Source: an uncultured Pseudomonadota bacterium (lineage in GTDB: Bacteria > Pseudomonadota > Gammaproteobacteria > Burkholderiales > Usitatibacteraceae). Taken from it: a DNA stretch of 7,067 nt. Position numbers and translations under genes: made by a program. The notes under the pieces are model-generated. The model worked only from the letters and a program-made list of their open reading frames with translations. It made no database searches and was not told the DNA's origin. Within the stretch, counting starts at the first letter, position 1. The number at the start of each line of letters is the position of its first letter. Positions 1 through 5,819 of the stretch are shown piece after piece. Location of the stretch: NCBI GenBank assembly GCA_937898635.1, contig CALEJW010000192.1, forward strand, positions 1-7,067, given 5' to 3'.

Positions 1-246
1 CGTGGCGAAGGTCGTGGCGAAGGTCGTGGTGACGGACGCGGACGCGGCGAGGGTCGTGGCCGCGGCGATGGCCGTCGCGGCGAAGGCCGAGGCGAGGCTC
101 GTGGCGAAGGCCGCGGTGAAGGCCGCGGTGAAGGCCGAGGCGAGGCGCGCGGCGAAGGCCGAAGCGAAGGCCGCGGCGAAGGCCGCGGCGAGGCGCGCGG
201 TGAAGGCCGTGGCGAAGGCCGCGGCGAGGCTCGCGGCGAAGGCCGC
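1..246 (+). repeat. 12-bp tandem repeat encoding Arg-Gly-Glu-Gly/Ala units
   Basis: Bases 76-243 are 14 uninterrupted 12-bp units, each encoding RGEG, RGEA or, once, RSEG. Bases 1-75 are a looser version with Asp for Glu and extra Arg-Gly pairs. Because the unit is a multiple of three, gain or loss of copies keeps the reading frame. Ala-containing units are numbers 2, 6, 10 and 13, so a higher-order repeat of 48 bp (once 36 bp) sits on top of the 12-bp unit. The repeat lies in the coding sequence of the RNase E-like tail. The encoded peptide alternates positive and negative charge, unlike a purely basic RGG box. Confidence 0.9.
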
Positions 247-1101
247 CAGGACGGCCGCCGGCGCGGCCAGCGCGGCGGCGAGCCGCGCGTGCCCCGGGAA
301 CCCGAAGTGCCCACCGCCGGCGCGAACGAACCCGTGTCCGCGCTGACGGCGCACGCCGTGGTCCCCGGTGCGGATGCGCCGGTCGCCGAGGGTGAAGGCG
401 GACGCCGGCGCCGTCGTGGACGCGGACGCGGCCGCGGCGACCGTGCCGAGCGGCCGCAGGAAACACTCGCGGAGCTCAGGGCCGACTTTCCGGCCGAGGA
501 AGTCGACGAGGCCGCGCCCTCGAGGCCGCCTCGCGGGCGTCCCGCCGTCGAGCCCGTGGAAGCCCCGCGCCCGGCGGCAGCCGCCGAGCGCATGCCCGCG
601 GTCGAGCCCGAGTCCCCGGCGCCGCCCGCGTGGAGCGACATTGCCGAAGCGCCCGTCGCCCAGGCTCGCGCACCCGAGGCGCCCGAAGCGCCCGCTGCAG
701 CGAGGCCCGTGGAACCCGCCGTGGAGCGGGTCGCCCCGCCACCGCTTCCCGTCGGCGAGCCCTTGCCCCACCCGCCGCAGGTCATCGCCTCCTTCGCCCC
801 GCCGCCGGCCACCTATCGCGTCGTGAGCGAGGTGGACGAGATCGGCGGCGAGCCGACGCGGCCGGTGCGCAAGCGCCGCGAGAGCGCCGGTGACGTCGCG
901 CCCGCCGAGCCGCTGCAGCTCGTGGAGACGGCGAGCGACAAGGTCGTCCCGGCCGCCGTCTTCGAGGACGAGGCGCCGCGCCCGCCGGTGCGCCGCCGGC
1001 GCCGTTCGCTCGACGCGATCCCCGAGGAGCCGTTGCAGCTCGTGGAGACCGCGCCCGGCGCCTCGGCGCCGGCCGGCGACAACCCGCCCGCGCAGGCCTG
1101 A
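1..1101 (+). CDS. rne: Probable ribonuclease E, C-terminal part (5' end outside window)
   Basis: The frame is open from base 1 to the TGA at 1099-1101, giving 366 visible residues with no start in the window. An internal GTG at 289 is not a convincing start because the same composition continues upstream of it. Residues 1-82 are an Arg-Gly-Glu-Gly tandem repeat. Residues 135-149 are a second arginine/glycine-rich block (RRRRRGRGRGRG). Residues 170-275 are Pro/Ala/Glu-rich and surely disordered. Residues 288-350 hold two copies of a basic stretch followed by EPLQLVET. No catalytic domain is visible. RNase E of beta- and gammaproteobacteria ends in a disordered scaffold with arginine-rich RNA-binding segments that assembles the degradosome, and betaproteobacterial versions, as I recall them, often end in a hydrophobic 'LVET'-type motif. 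Identification therefore rests on style and the end motif, not on the enzyme core. Alternatives are another RNA-binding protein with an RGG-like tail, such as a DEAD-box helicase. Confidence 0.6.
   Translation, partial: RGEGRGEGRGDGRGRGEGRGRGDGRRGEGRGEARGEGRGEGRGEGRGEARGEGRSEGRGEGRGEARGEGRGEGRGEARGEGRQDGRRRGQRGGEPRVPREPEVPTAGANEPVSALTAHAVVPGADAPVAEGEGGRRRRRGRGRGRGDRAERPQETLAELRADFPAEEVDEAAPSRPPRGRPAVEPVEAPRPAAAAERMPAVEPESPAPPAWSDIAEAPVAQARAPEAPEAPAAARPVEPAVERVAPPPLPVGEPLPHPPQVIASFAPPPATYRVVSEVDEIGGEPTRPVRKRRESAGDVAPAEPLQLVETASDKVVPAAVFEDEAPRPPVRRRRRSLDAIPEEPLQLVETAPGASAPAGDNPPAQA
862..1050 (+). repeat. Two imperfect copies of a basic + EPLQLVET module in the RNase E-like tail
   Basis: Copy 1 spans 862-930 (residues 288-310) and copy 2 spans 985-1050 (residues 329-350). 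Each has a Pro-Val plus 4-5 basic residues, a Ser, a short linker and then the identical octapeptide EPLQLVET. The octapeptides start at 907 and 1027, exactly 120 bp apart, and differ at only one base over their first 23 (CTG against TTG for Leu). Each copy is preceded by an acidic patch. A duplicated short linear motif in a disordered tail suggests a protein-binding site present twice. Confidence 0.85.
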
Positions 1102-1107
1102 GGCGCG

Positions 1108-1710
1108 ATGCCCGCGCCGATCGAGTTCTGGTTCGACTTCTCCTCGCCCTACGGCTACATCGCCTCGGAGCTGATCGACGAGGTGGCCGCGCGGCACGGG
1201 CGGGAAGTGAACCGGTACCCGATCCTGCTCGGTCCGATCTTCAAGGCCGTGGGCACGGCGCCGCTTGCGCTGCTGCCCATCAAGGGCGACTACGCGAGGA
1301 TCGACTTCGCGCGGACGGCGCGCCACCACAAGGTGGCGTTCCGCCTGCCGGCGAACTTTCCGGTGGGTACGCAGGTGGCCGCGCGGGCCTTCTACCTCAT
1401 CGCCGACGACGATCCGGCGCGCGCGCGCGACTTCGCCCGCCGCGTCTACCGGGCCTACTTCGCCGAAGGGCGCGACGTGGCCGATATCGCGGAGGTGCTT
1501 GCGCTCGCCTCGGCGAGCGGCGCCGACGCCGGGGCGCTCGCCGAACCCCTGAAGGGCGAGGCGATCAAGGAACGCGTGAAGGCCCAGGTCGACCGGGCCA
1601 TGAAGTCCGGCGTCTTCGGCTCGCCCCACTTCATCGTGGACGGGGAGCCCTTCTGGGGCGTGGACCGGATCCCGATGATGGAGGAGTGGATGCGTTCGGG
1701 CGGCTGGTAG
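1108..1710 (+). CDS. 2-hydroxychromene-2-carboxylate isomerase family protein (DsbA/kappa-GST fold)
   Basis: This 200-residue protein has the family's usual length. The N-terminus has the thioredoxin-fold first strand and active-site loop FWFDFSSPYGY (residues 7-17). Ser13, before Pro14, sits where characterised family members use a serine to activate glutathione instead of the DsbA CXXC cysteines. The middle (about 60-160) is the helical insertion. The C-terminal GSPHFIVDGEPFWGVDR (171-187) carries the cis-proline (Pro173) and the conserved substrate-side strand. In naphthalene degradation NahD uses glutathione to isomerise 2-hydroxychromene-2-carboxylate, but no other ring-cleavage gene is nearby, so the real substrate is unknown. 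The ATG follows the upstream stop by 6 bp, and GAGG at 1100-1103 overlapping that stop could serve as a ribosome binding site. It is probably transcribed with the upstream gene. Confidence 0.87.
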   Translation: MPAPIEFWFDFSSPYGYIASELIDEVAARHGREVNRYPILLGPIFKAVGTAPLALLPIKGDYARIDFARTARHHKVAFRLPANFPVGTQVAARAFYLIADDDPARARDFARRVYRAYFAEGRDVADIAEVLALASASGADAGALAEPLKGEAIKERVKAQVDRAMKSGVFGSPHFIVDGEPFWGVDRIPMMEEWMRSGGW

Positions 1711-2137
1711 CCCCCTCCTCGCCCAGGCCGAGCATGACGGCCACCGCCGCGCCGAGGGCGGAGCGCTCGGCCGCGGGAAGCTTCCGGATCCATCCCTCGA
1801 GGCGCGCCACGCGGCGCGCCTTTCCCCTTTCCATCACCACGCGGCCCCGGGACGTCGCCTCGATCACGAAGCTGCGGGCGTCGCCGGGATGGCCCGCGCG
1901 CCGCACCAGCCCGTCGCGCTCGAGACCCTGGACGAGGCGCGTCATGGTCGGGCGCTTCACCTGCTCGGCGGCCGCGAGCGCCCCGAGGGTCTGCGGGCCG
2001 CGGAAGACGAGCACCGAGAGGGCCGAGAGCCGGGGCGCGGAAAGTCCGCTCGCGTCGTCCTCCCGGCGCAGGCGGCGCAGCAGCCGCAGGGCCGCGCGGT
2101 GCAGGGCCTCGGCGAGGGCGGCGGGGGCTTGCGTCAC
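1631..2137 (-). CDS. MarR-family winged-helix transcriptional regulator
   Basis: This 168-residue protein has the MarR layout. A dimerisation helix (about 5-26) is followed by a helix-turn-helix whose recognition region is QVKRPTMTRLVQGLERDGLVRR (59-80). Next come a wing with the typical D-x-R (Asp86, Arg88) and a C-terminal dimerisation helix (about 100-138). MarR proteins are usually dimeric repressors released by small phenolics, aldehydes or thiol oxidation; this one has no Cys, so a thiol switch of the OhrR type is unlikely. The start is a GTG. No other start exists in frame before the upstream stop at 2156-2158, and there is no clear Shine-Dalgarno. Residues 143-168 are a Pro/Arg/Ser tail read from the opposite strand of the isomerase gene and exceed the usual 140-150 residues. 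It is divergent from the VOC gene and likely represses both itself and that gene through the shared palindrome. Confidence 0.9.
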   Translation of the reverse strand: MTQAPAALAEALHRAALRLLRRLRREDDASGLSAPRLSALSVLVFRGPQTLGALAAAEQVKRPTMTRLVQGLERDGLVRRAGHPGDARSFVIEATSRGRVVMERGKARRVARLEGWIRKLPAAERSALGAAVAVMLGLGEEGATSRPNASTPPSSGSGPRPRRAPRPR

Positions 2138-2151
2138 GTCCGCGCGGGTGT

Positions 2152-2172
2152 ATAGTTAGCCACGCTAACTAT
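2152..2172. promoter_or_regulatory. Perfect palindromic operator with divergent -10 elements (MarR/VOC)
   Basis: The left arm ATAGTTAGC (2152-2160), spacer CAC and right arm GCTAACTAT (2164-2172) form an uninterrupted 9-3-9 inverted repeat in an otherwise G+C-rich region. Size and symmetry fit a MarR dimer site, and it lies between the divergent marR and VOC genes. Each arm contains a TAACTAT sequence pointing outward that resembles a -10 element, and TATCAT at 2170-2175 is another candidate for the + strand. No good -35 is visible on either side. A dimer bound here would cover both start regions, giving autorepression and control of the VOC gene. The palindrome is seen; binding by this MarR is inferred. 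Confidence 0.85.
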
Positions 2173-2190
2173 CATGCCCGCAACCGGAAA

Positions 2191-2196
2191 GGGAGG
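2191..2196 (+). promoter_or_regulatory. Strong Shine-Dalgarno of the VOC gene
   Basis: GGGAGG ends 5 bases before the ATG at 2202. This fixes that start against another ATG at 2174, which is in a different frame and lies at the edge of the operator. It contrasts with the divergent marR, which has no such site. Confidence 0.75.
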
Positions 2197-2201
2197 CAAG
2201 C

Positions 2202-2588
2202 ATGGCGCAGGCACCCTCGATCGAGTCCATCGGCCAGATCGCCGTCAACGTGAAGGACACGGCCCGGGCGCGGGCCTTCTACCGGGACGTGCTCGGGCTG
2301 CGGCACCTCTTCGACGCCGGCCGCGACCTCGCCTTCTTCCAGTGCGGCGGCGTGCGCCTGATGCTCTCGCCCCCGGAGAAGCCCGAGCACGACCACCCGG
2401 GCTCCATCATCTACTACAAGGTGGCCGACCTCGACGCCACCCACGCGGCGATGGTCGCCCGGGGCGCGGCCTTCGAGGCGGCGCCGCACCTGGTGGCGGC
2501 GATGCCGGACCACGAGCTGTGGATGGCGTTCCTGCGCGACACGGAAGGCAACCTCCTCGCCCTCATGCAGGAGAAGCGCCCCGCCTGA
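2202..2588 (+). CDS. VOC-superfamily (glyoxalase/bleomycin-resistance fold) protein
   Basis: The 128 residues form two beta-alpha-beta-beta-beta modules. The first holds IGQIAVNVKD (10-19) and the hallmark helix FYRDVLGL (26-33). The second holds IIYYKVADLDA (69-79) and ends in LRDTEGNLLALMQE (111-124), the usual D-x-x-GN closing turn. VOC proteins include glyoxalase I, extradiol dioxygenases and drug-binding proteins. By eye alignment to glyoxalase I, the metal-ligand positions read Gln12, Ile69 and Ala120, so at most one usual ligand remains and a metal-dependent reaction is doubtful. Specific function is unknown. It sits divergent from a MarR gene across a shared palindrome, so expression is probably induced when the regulator releases. 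Typical roles in such pairs are binding or detoxifying a reactive small molecule. Confidence 0.87.
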   Translation: MAQAPSIESIGQIAVNVKDTARARAFYRDVLGLRHLFDAGRDLAFFQCGGVRLMLSPPEKPEHDHPGSIIYYKVADLDATHAAMVARGAAFEAAPHLVAAMPDHELWMAFLRDTEGNLLALMQEKRPA

Positions 2589-2601
2589 GGCGCGCGCGCC
2601 C

Positions 2602-3171
2602 CTAGCGCGCCATGGCGTAGAACTCGTCGTTGGGCCGCATGGCCGTGAGGTTCGCCATGCGGTTGGAGAGCGCGAAGAAGGCCGCGATCGCGCCCACGTC
2701 CCACACGTCCTCGTCGGAGAGCCCCTGGGCGCGCAGGGGCGCGAAGTCCTCGTCCTCCACGCGGTGCGCCTCCAGCGCCACCTTCATCGCGAAGTCGAGG
2801 ATCGCCCGCTCCCGCGGCGAGAGGTCCGCCTTGAGGTAGTTGCCCGCCACCTGGTCGGCGATGAGCGGCTTCTTCGAGTACGCCCGCAGGATCGCCCCGT
2901 GGGCCACGATGCAGTACAGGCAGCGGTTCGCGGCGGAGGTCGCGACCACGATCATCTCCTTTTCCGCCTTGGTGAGGTTTCCCGCGCGCAGCATGAGCGC
3001 GTCGTGGTAGGCGAAGAAGGCGCGGAACTCGTCCGGTCGGTGCGCGAGCACCACGAAGACGTTGGGCACGAAGCCCGCCTTCTCCTGGACCTTGGCGATG
3101 CGCTCGCGGATGTCCTCGGGGAGCTCGGAGAGATTCGGCACCGGGAACCGGCTCGGGGAATGCTTGCTCAT
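2602..3171 (-). CDS. AhpD-like (carboxymuconolactone decarboxylase family) peroxidase-related protein
   Basis: The 189 residues match the size of the 'peroxidase-related enzyme' group of the AhpD/CMD superfamily. The core is EKEMIVVATSAANRCLYCIVAHGA (70-93). Glu72, Cys84, Cys87 and His91 occupy the places of the Glu118, Cys130, Cys133 and His137 active-site residues of Mycobacterium AhpD. The residue matching AhpD His132 is Tyr86. The CXXC pair suggests a thiol-based peroxide or disulfide reaction; no lipoyl reductase partner is seen here, so the electron donor is unknown. The start ATG has a perfect AGGAGG (3177-3182) 5 bases upstream. It is the last gene of the uvrB operon, 16 bp after the phosphatase stop. 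It ends 13 bp from the convergent VOC gene. No signal peptide is visible, so it is cytoplasmic. Confidence 0.88.
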   Translation of the reverse strand: MSKHSPSRFPVPNLSELPEDIRERIAKVQEKAGFVPNVFVVLAHRPDEFRAFFAYHDALMLRAGNLTKAEKEMIVVATSAANRCLYCIVAHGAILRAYSKKPLIADQVAGNYLKADLSPRERAILDFAMKVALEAHRVEDEDFAPLRAQGLSDEDVWDVGAIAAFFALSNRMANLTAMRPNDEFYAMAR

Positions 3172-3187
3172 GTTCGCCTCCTGGTCG

Positions 3188-3676
3188 TCAACGATCCGTT
3201 CCGGCGAGGATCTCCTCGAGCAGCCGCCCGGAGGCCTCCTCCACCATGTCCAGCACCTCCTCGAACCCGCGCGCGCCTCCGTAGTAGGGATCGGGCACGT
3301 CCCGGCCGCGCCACTGCGCCGAGTGGTCGAGGAACATCGCGAGGCTCGCGGGGGAACCCGCCGGCGCGATCGCCTCGAGGAGCCTCAGGTGCCCCCGGTC
3401 CATCGCGAGGACGCGGTCGAACTCGAGGAAGTCGCGCGGCGAGACCTGCCGTGCCCTCAGGGGCGAGAGGTCGTAGCCGCGCCGTGCCGCGTGCGCGACG
3501 GCGCGCGGGTCCGGCGCCTCCCCCACGTGGTAATCGTGCGTGCCCGCGGAGTCGATGCGCACCCGGGCGAGCGCGCCGCGCCGCCGCGCGAGCTCGCGCA
3601 GGACGCCCTCGGCGGTGGGCGAGCGGCAGATGTTGCCGGTGCACACGAAGAGGACGCCGAAGGGCCGCTCAGCCAC
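3188..3676 (-). CDS. Low-molecular-weight protein-tyrosine phosphatase
   Basis: The 162-residue cytosolic enzyme is of normal family length. The phosphate-binding loop is VCTGNICRSP (11-20), with nucleophile Cys12, second Cys17 and phosphate-binding Arg18. The general acid is Asp129 in VPDPYYGG (127-134), and the two tyrosines after it are those conserved in the family. It hydrolyses phosphotyrosine or other phosphomonoesters through a cysteinyl-phosphate. In exopolysaccharide loci such enzymes oppose a BY-kinase, but none is near, so the substrate is open. The start is GTG, 8 bases inside the end of uvrB, with GGAGG at 3683-3687 as ribosome binding site, so translation is probably coupled. 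An LMW phosphatase directly behind uvrB is an arrangement I recall from other betaproteobacteria. Confidence 0.93.
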   Translation of the reverse strand: MAERPFGVLFVCTGNICRSPTAEGVLRELARRRGALARVRIDSAGTHDYHVGEAPDPRAVAHAARRGYDLSPLRARQVSPRDFLEFDRVLAMDRGHLRLLEAIAPAGSPASLAMFLDHSAQWRGRDVPDPYYGGARGFEEVLDMVEEASGRLLEEILAGTDR

Positions 3677-5699
3677 CGCCCACCTCCATCAGCCGCTCGC
3701 GGGCGAGGCGCAGCTCGTCGCGCAGGCTCGCCGCGCGCTCGAACTCGAGGTTCCTCGCCGCCTCCAGCATCTCCTTCTCGAGCTTCCTCACGCGCTGGTC
3801 GAGCTGCTTCTCGCCCAGGGCCTCGATCGCGGCGGCCTCCTTCGCGAGGCGCCGGGACTCCTTCGCCCCGTCCGCGTCGTAGACGCCGTCGATCAGGTCC
3901 TTGATGCGCTTCACCACGCCCCGGGGCTCGATGCCGTGGGCGAGGTTGAAGGCCACCTGCTTCGCCCGCCTGCGCTCGGTCTCGCCGATGGCGGCCTTCA
4001 TGGATTCCGTCATGGTGTCGGCGTAGAGGATCGCCGTGCCGTTGATGTGCCGGGCCGCGCGCCCGATGGTCTGGATGAGCGAGCGCGCCGAGCGCAGGAA
4101 CCCTTCCTTGTCGGCGTCGAGGATCGCCACGAGCGAGACTTCCGGGAGGTCGAGGCCCTCGCGCAGCAGGTTGATGCCCACGAGCACGTCGAAGAGGCCC
4201 TTCCTCAGGTCGCGGATGATCTCGACCCGCTCGACGGTGTCGATGTCGGAGTGCAGGTAGCGCACCTTCACGCCGTGCTCGGCGAGGTAGTCCGTCAGGT
4301 CCTCGGCCATGCGCTTGGTGAGCGTGGTGACGAGCACGCGCTCGTTCACGGCCGTGCGCTTCGTCACCTCCGAGAGGAGGTCGTCCACCTGCGAGCTCGC
4401 CGGGCGCACGATCACCCCCGGGTCCACGAGGCCCGTGGGCCGCACCACCTGCTCCACCACCTGCGAGGCGTGCTTCTGCTCGTAGTCGGCGGGGGTGGCC
4501 GAGACGAAGATCGCCTGGCGCATCTGGCGCTCGAATTCCGCGAACTTGAGCGGGCGGTTGTCGAGCGCCGAGGGCAGGCGGAAGCCGTAGGCGACGAGCG
4601 TCTCCTTGCGCGAGCGGTCGCCGTTGTACATGCCGCCCACCTGCGGGATCGTCACGTGGCTCTCGTCGACCACGAGGATCGCGTTCGCGGGAAGGTAGTC
4701 GATGAGGGTCGGCGGAGGCTCGCCCGGGGCGCGGCCGGAGAGGTGGCGCGAGTAGTTCTCGATGCCCTTGCAGAAGCCCAGCTCGGAGAGCATCTCGAGG
4801 TCGAAGTGGGTGCGCTGCTGCAGGCGCTGCAGCTCCAGGAGCCGGCCCTCCTTCTGGAAGAAGTCGAGCCGCTCGCGAAGCTCCGCCTTGATCGCCTCGA
4901 TCGCCTTGAGGACCGTCTCCCGCGGCGTGACGTAGTGGCTCTTCGCGTACACGGTGAAGCGCGGCACCTTCTGCCCGAGCCGGCCGGTGAGCGGGTCGAA
5001 GAGCGTGAGGCTCTCGATCTCGTCGTCGAAGAGCGAGACGCGAAGCGCCGTCTCGCCGAGCTCCGCCGGGAAGATGTCGATCGTGTCGCCGCGCACGCGG
5101 AAGGTCCCGCGCCGGAAGTCGAGGTCGTTTCGCGTGTACTGCATTCCCGCCAGGCGCCGCAGGAGGTCGCGCTGCGGCACGGGGTCGCGCTCGCGCAGGA
5201 TGAGCCGCATCTCCTGGTAGTCCTCGGGGTCGCCGATGCCGTAGATGCACGACACCGTGGCCACGATCACCGTGTCGGGGCGCTCGAGCACGCTCTTGGT
5301 GGCCGAGAGGCGCAGCTGCTCGATGTGCTCGTTGATCGAGCTGTCCTTCTCGATGTAGAGGTCGCGCGAGGGCACGTAGGCCTCGGGCTGGTAGTAGTCG
5401 TAGTAGGAGACGAAGTACTCGACCGCGTTCTCCGGGAAGAACTCGCGCATCTCCGCGTAGAGCTGTGCGGCGAGCGTCTTGTTCGGGGCGATCACGAGCG
5501 CCGGGCGCCCGGTGCGCGCGATCACGTTGGCCATCGTGAAGGTCTTGCCGGACCCGGTGACGCCCAGGAGCGTCTGGTAGGCGAGCCCGTCGTTCAGGCC
5601 CTCGACCAGCGCTTCGATGGCGGCGGGCTGGTCCCCGGCGGGCTCGAAGGGCCGGTGCAGGCGAAAGGGGCTTCCGGGGTAGGTGAGGATGTCGGGCAT
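3669..5699 (-). CDS. uvrB: UvrABC system protein B (excinuclease subunit B)
   Basis: UvrB is the damage-verifying helicase-like subunit of nucleotide excision repair; it is loaded by UvrA and then recruits UvrC for incision. All hallmarks of the 676-residue protein are present: Walker A GVTGSGKT (46-53), the tyrosine-rich beta-hairpin region YFVSYYDYYQPEAY (95-108), motif II DESH (345-348), helicase motif VI QTIGRAAR (543-550) and the C-terminal UVR coiled-coil domain (about 636-671) that contacts UvrC. The start MPDILTYPGSPFRLH places the conserved GSPF-L motif at the usual distance from the N-terminus. The ATG has no recognisable Shine-Dalgarno. It is the first gene of an operon with the phosphatase and the AhpD-like gene. 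No LexA-type CTGT-N8-ACAG box is seen in the upstream gap, so SOS control is not evident. Confidence 0.98.
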   Translation of the reverse strand: MPDILTYPGSPFRLHRPFEPAGDQPAAIEALVEGLNDGLAYQTLLGVTGSGKTFTMANVIARTGRPALVIAPNKTLAAQLYAEMREFFPENAVEYFVSYYDYYQPEAYVPSRDLYIEKDSSINEHIEQLRLSATKSVLERPDTVIVATVSCIYGIGDPEDYQEMRLILRERDPVPQRDLLRRLAGMQYTRNDLDFRRGTFRVRGDTIDIFPAELGETALRVSLFDDEIESLTLFDPLTGRLGQKVPRFTVYAKSHYVTPRETVLKAIEAIKAELRERLDFFQKEGRLLELQRLQQRTHFDLEMLSELGFCKGIENYSRHLSGRAPGEPPPTLIDYLPANAILVVDESHVTIPQVGGMYNGDRSRKETLVAYGFRLPSALDNRPLKFAEFERQMRQAIFVSATPADYEQKHASQVVEQVVRPTGLVDPGVIVRPASSQVDDLLSEVTKRTAVNERVLVTTLTKRMAEDLTDYLAEHGVKVRYLHSDIDTVERVEIIRDLRKGLFDVLVGINLLREGLDLPEVSLVAILDADKEGFLRSARSLIQTIGRAARHINGTAILYADTMTESMKAAIGETERRRAKQVAFNLAHGIEPRGVVKRIKDLIDGVYDADGAKESRRLAKEAAAIEALGEKQLDQRVRKLEKEMLEAARNLEFERAASLRDELRLARERLMEVGGG
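3683..3687 (-). promoter_or_regulatory. Ribosome binding site of the phosphatase inside the uvrB 3' end
   Basis: GGAGG on the minus strand ends 6 bases before the GTG at 3676 and lies in the codons for the last residues of UvrB. It supports the GTG as the real start and coupled translation of the two genes. Confidence 0.65.
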
Positions 5700-5726
5700 G
5701 GGGGCGAAGCGGACGGCGAATCCGCA

Positions 5727-5735
5727 ATTCTAGCA
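5727..5735 (-). promoter_or_regulatory. Extended -10 promoter of the uvrB operon
   Basis: Reading the minus strand, TGCTAGAAT joins an extended TGn element to a -10 with one mismatch to TATAAT. It would start transcription around 5720, about 20 bases before the uvrB ATG. No -35 resembling TTGACA stands at 16-18 bases, which is common when the TGn extension is present. The call is based on sequence match and position only. Confidence 0.5.
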
Positions 5736-5790
5736 ATCGCGCGACCCGAAGGCTCCCGCGCCCGCGCCGGGCCGGCGAAGGCCGCCGTCT

Positions 5791-5819
5791 TTGCTGCAGC
5801 GCAACAGCCCCGGTAAAAT
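5791..5819 (+). promoter_or_regulatory. Sigma70-type promoter of the aminotransferase gene
   Basis: TTGCTG (5791-5796) and TAAAAT (5814-5819) are separated by exactly 17 bases. The -10 has one mismatch to consensus and the -35 keeps TTG. Transcription would begin near 5826, leaving a leader of about 40 bases that ends in GGAGA (5856-5860) before the ATG at 5865. The promoter is back to back with the uvrB promoter in the same gap. Confidence 0.6.

Noticed and set aside
1..246. CRISPR-like array
   Set aside because: Units of 12 bp without spacers, in frame with a coding sequence; this is a coding tandem repeat.
2..346. An Ala/Lys-repeat protein in the second frame over the 12-bp repeat
   Set aside because: It is a frame-shifted reading of the RGEG repeat. 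The first frame stays open on to 1101 and yields a sensible RNA-binding-type tail.
2764..3882. A 372-codon + strand frame across the AhpD-like and phosphatase genes
   Set aside because: It crosses three well-supported minus-strand genes and its product is Arg/Pro-rich without recognisable domains.
3457..5736. A 759-codon open frame on the - strand in a second frame over uvrB
   Set aside because: Its product is Arg/Ala/Pro/Gly-rich low complexity without motifs. Its last part is just the phosphatase gene read in another frame.
3540..5816. A 758-codon open frame on the + strand opposite uvrB and the phosphatase
   Set aside because: It mirrors uvrB codons; the product is rich in Arg, Leu, Val, His and Asp with no domain, as expected for the antisense of a G+C-rich gene. 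UvrB on the other strand is unmistakable.
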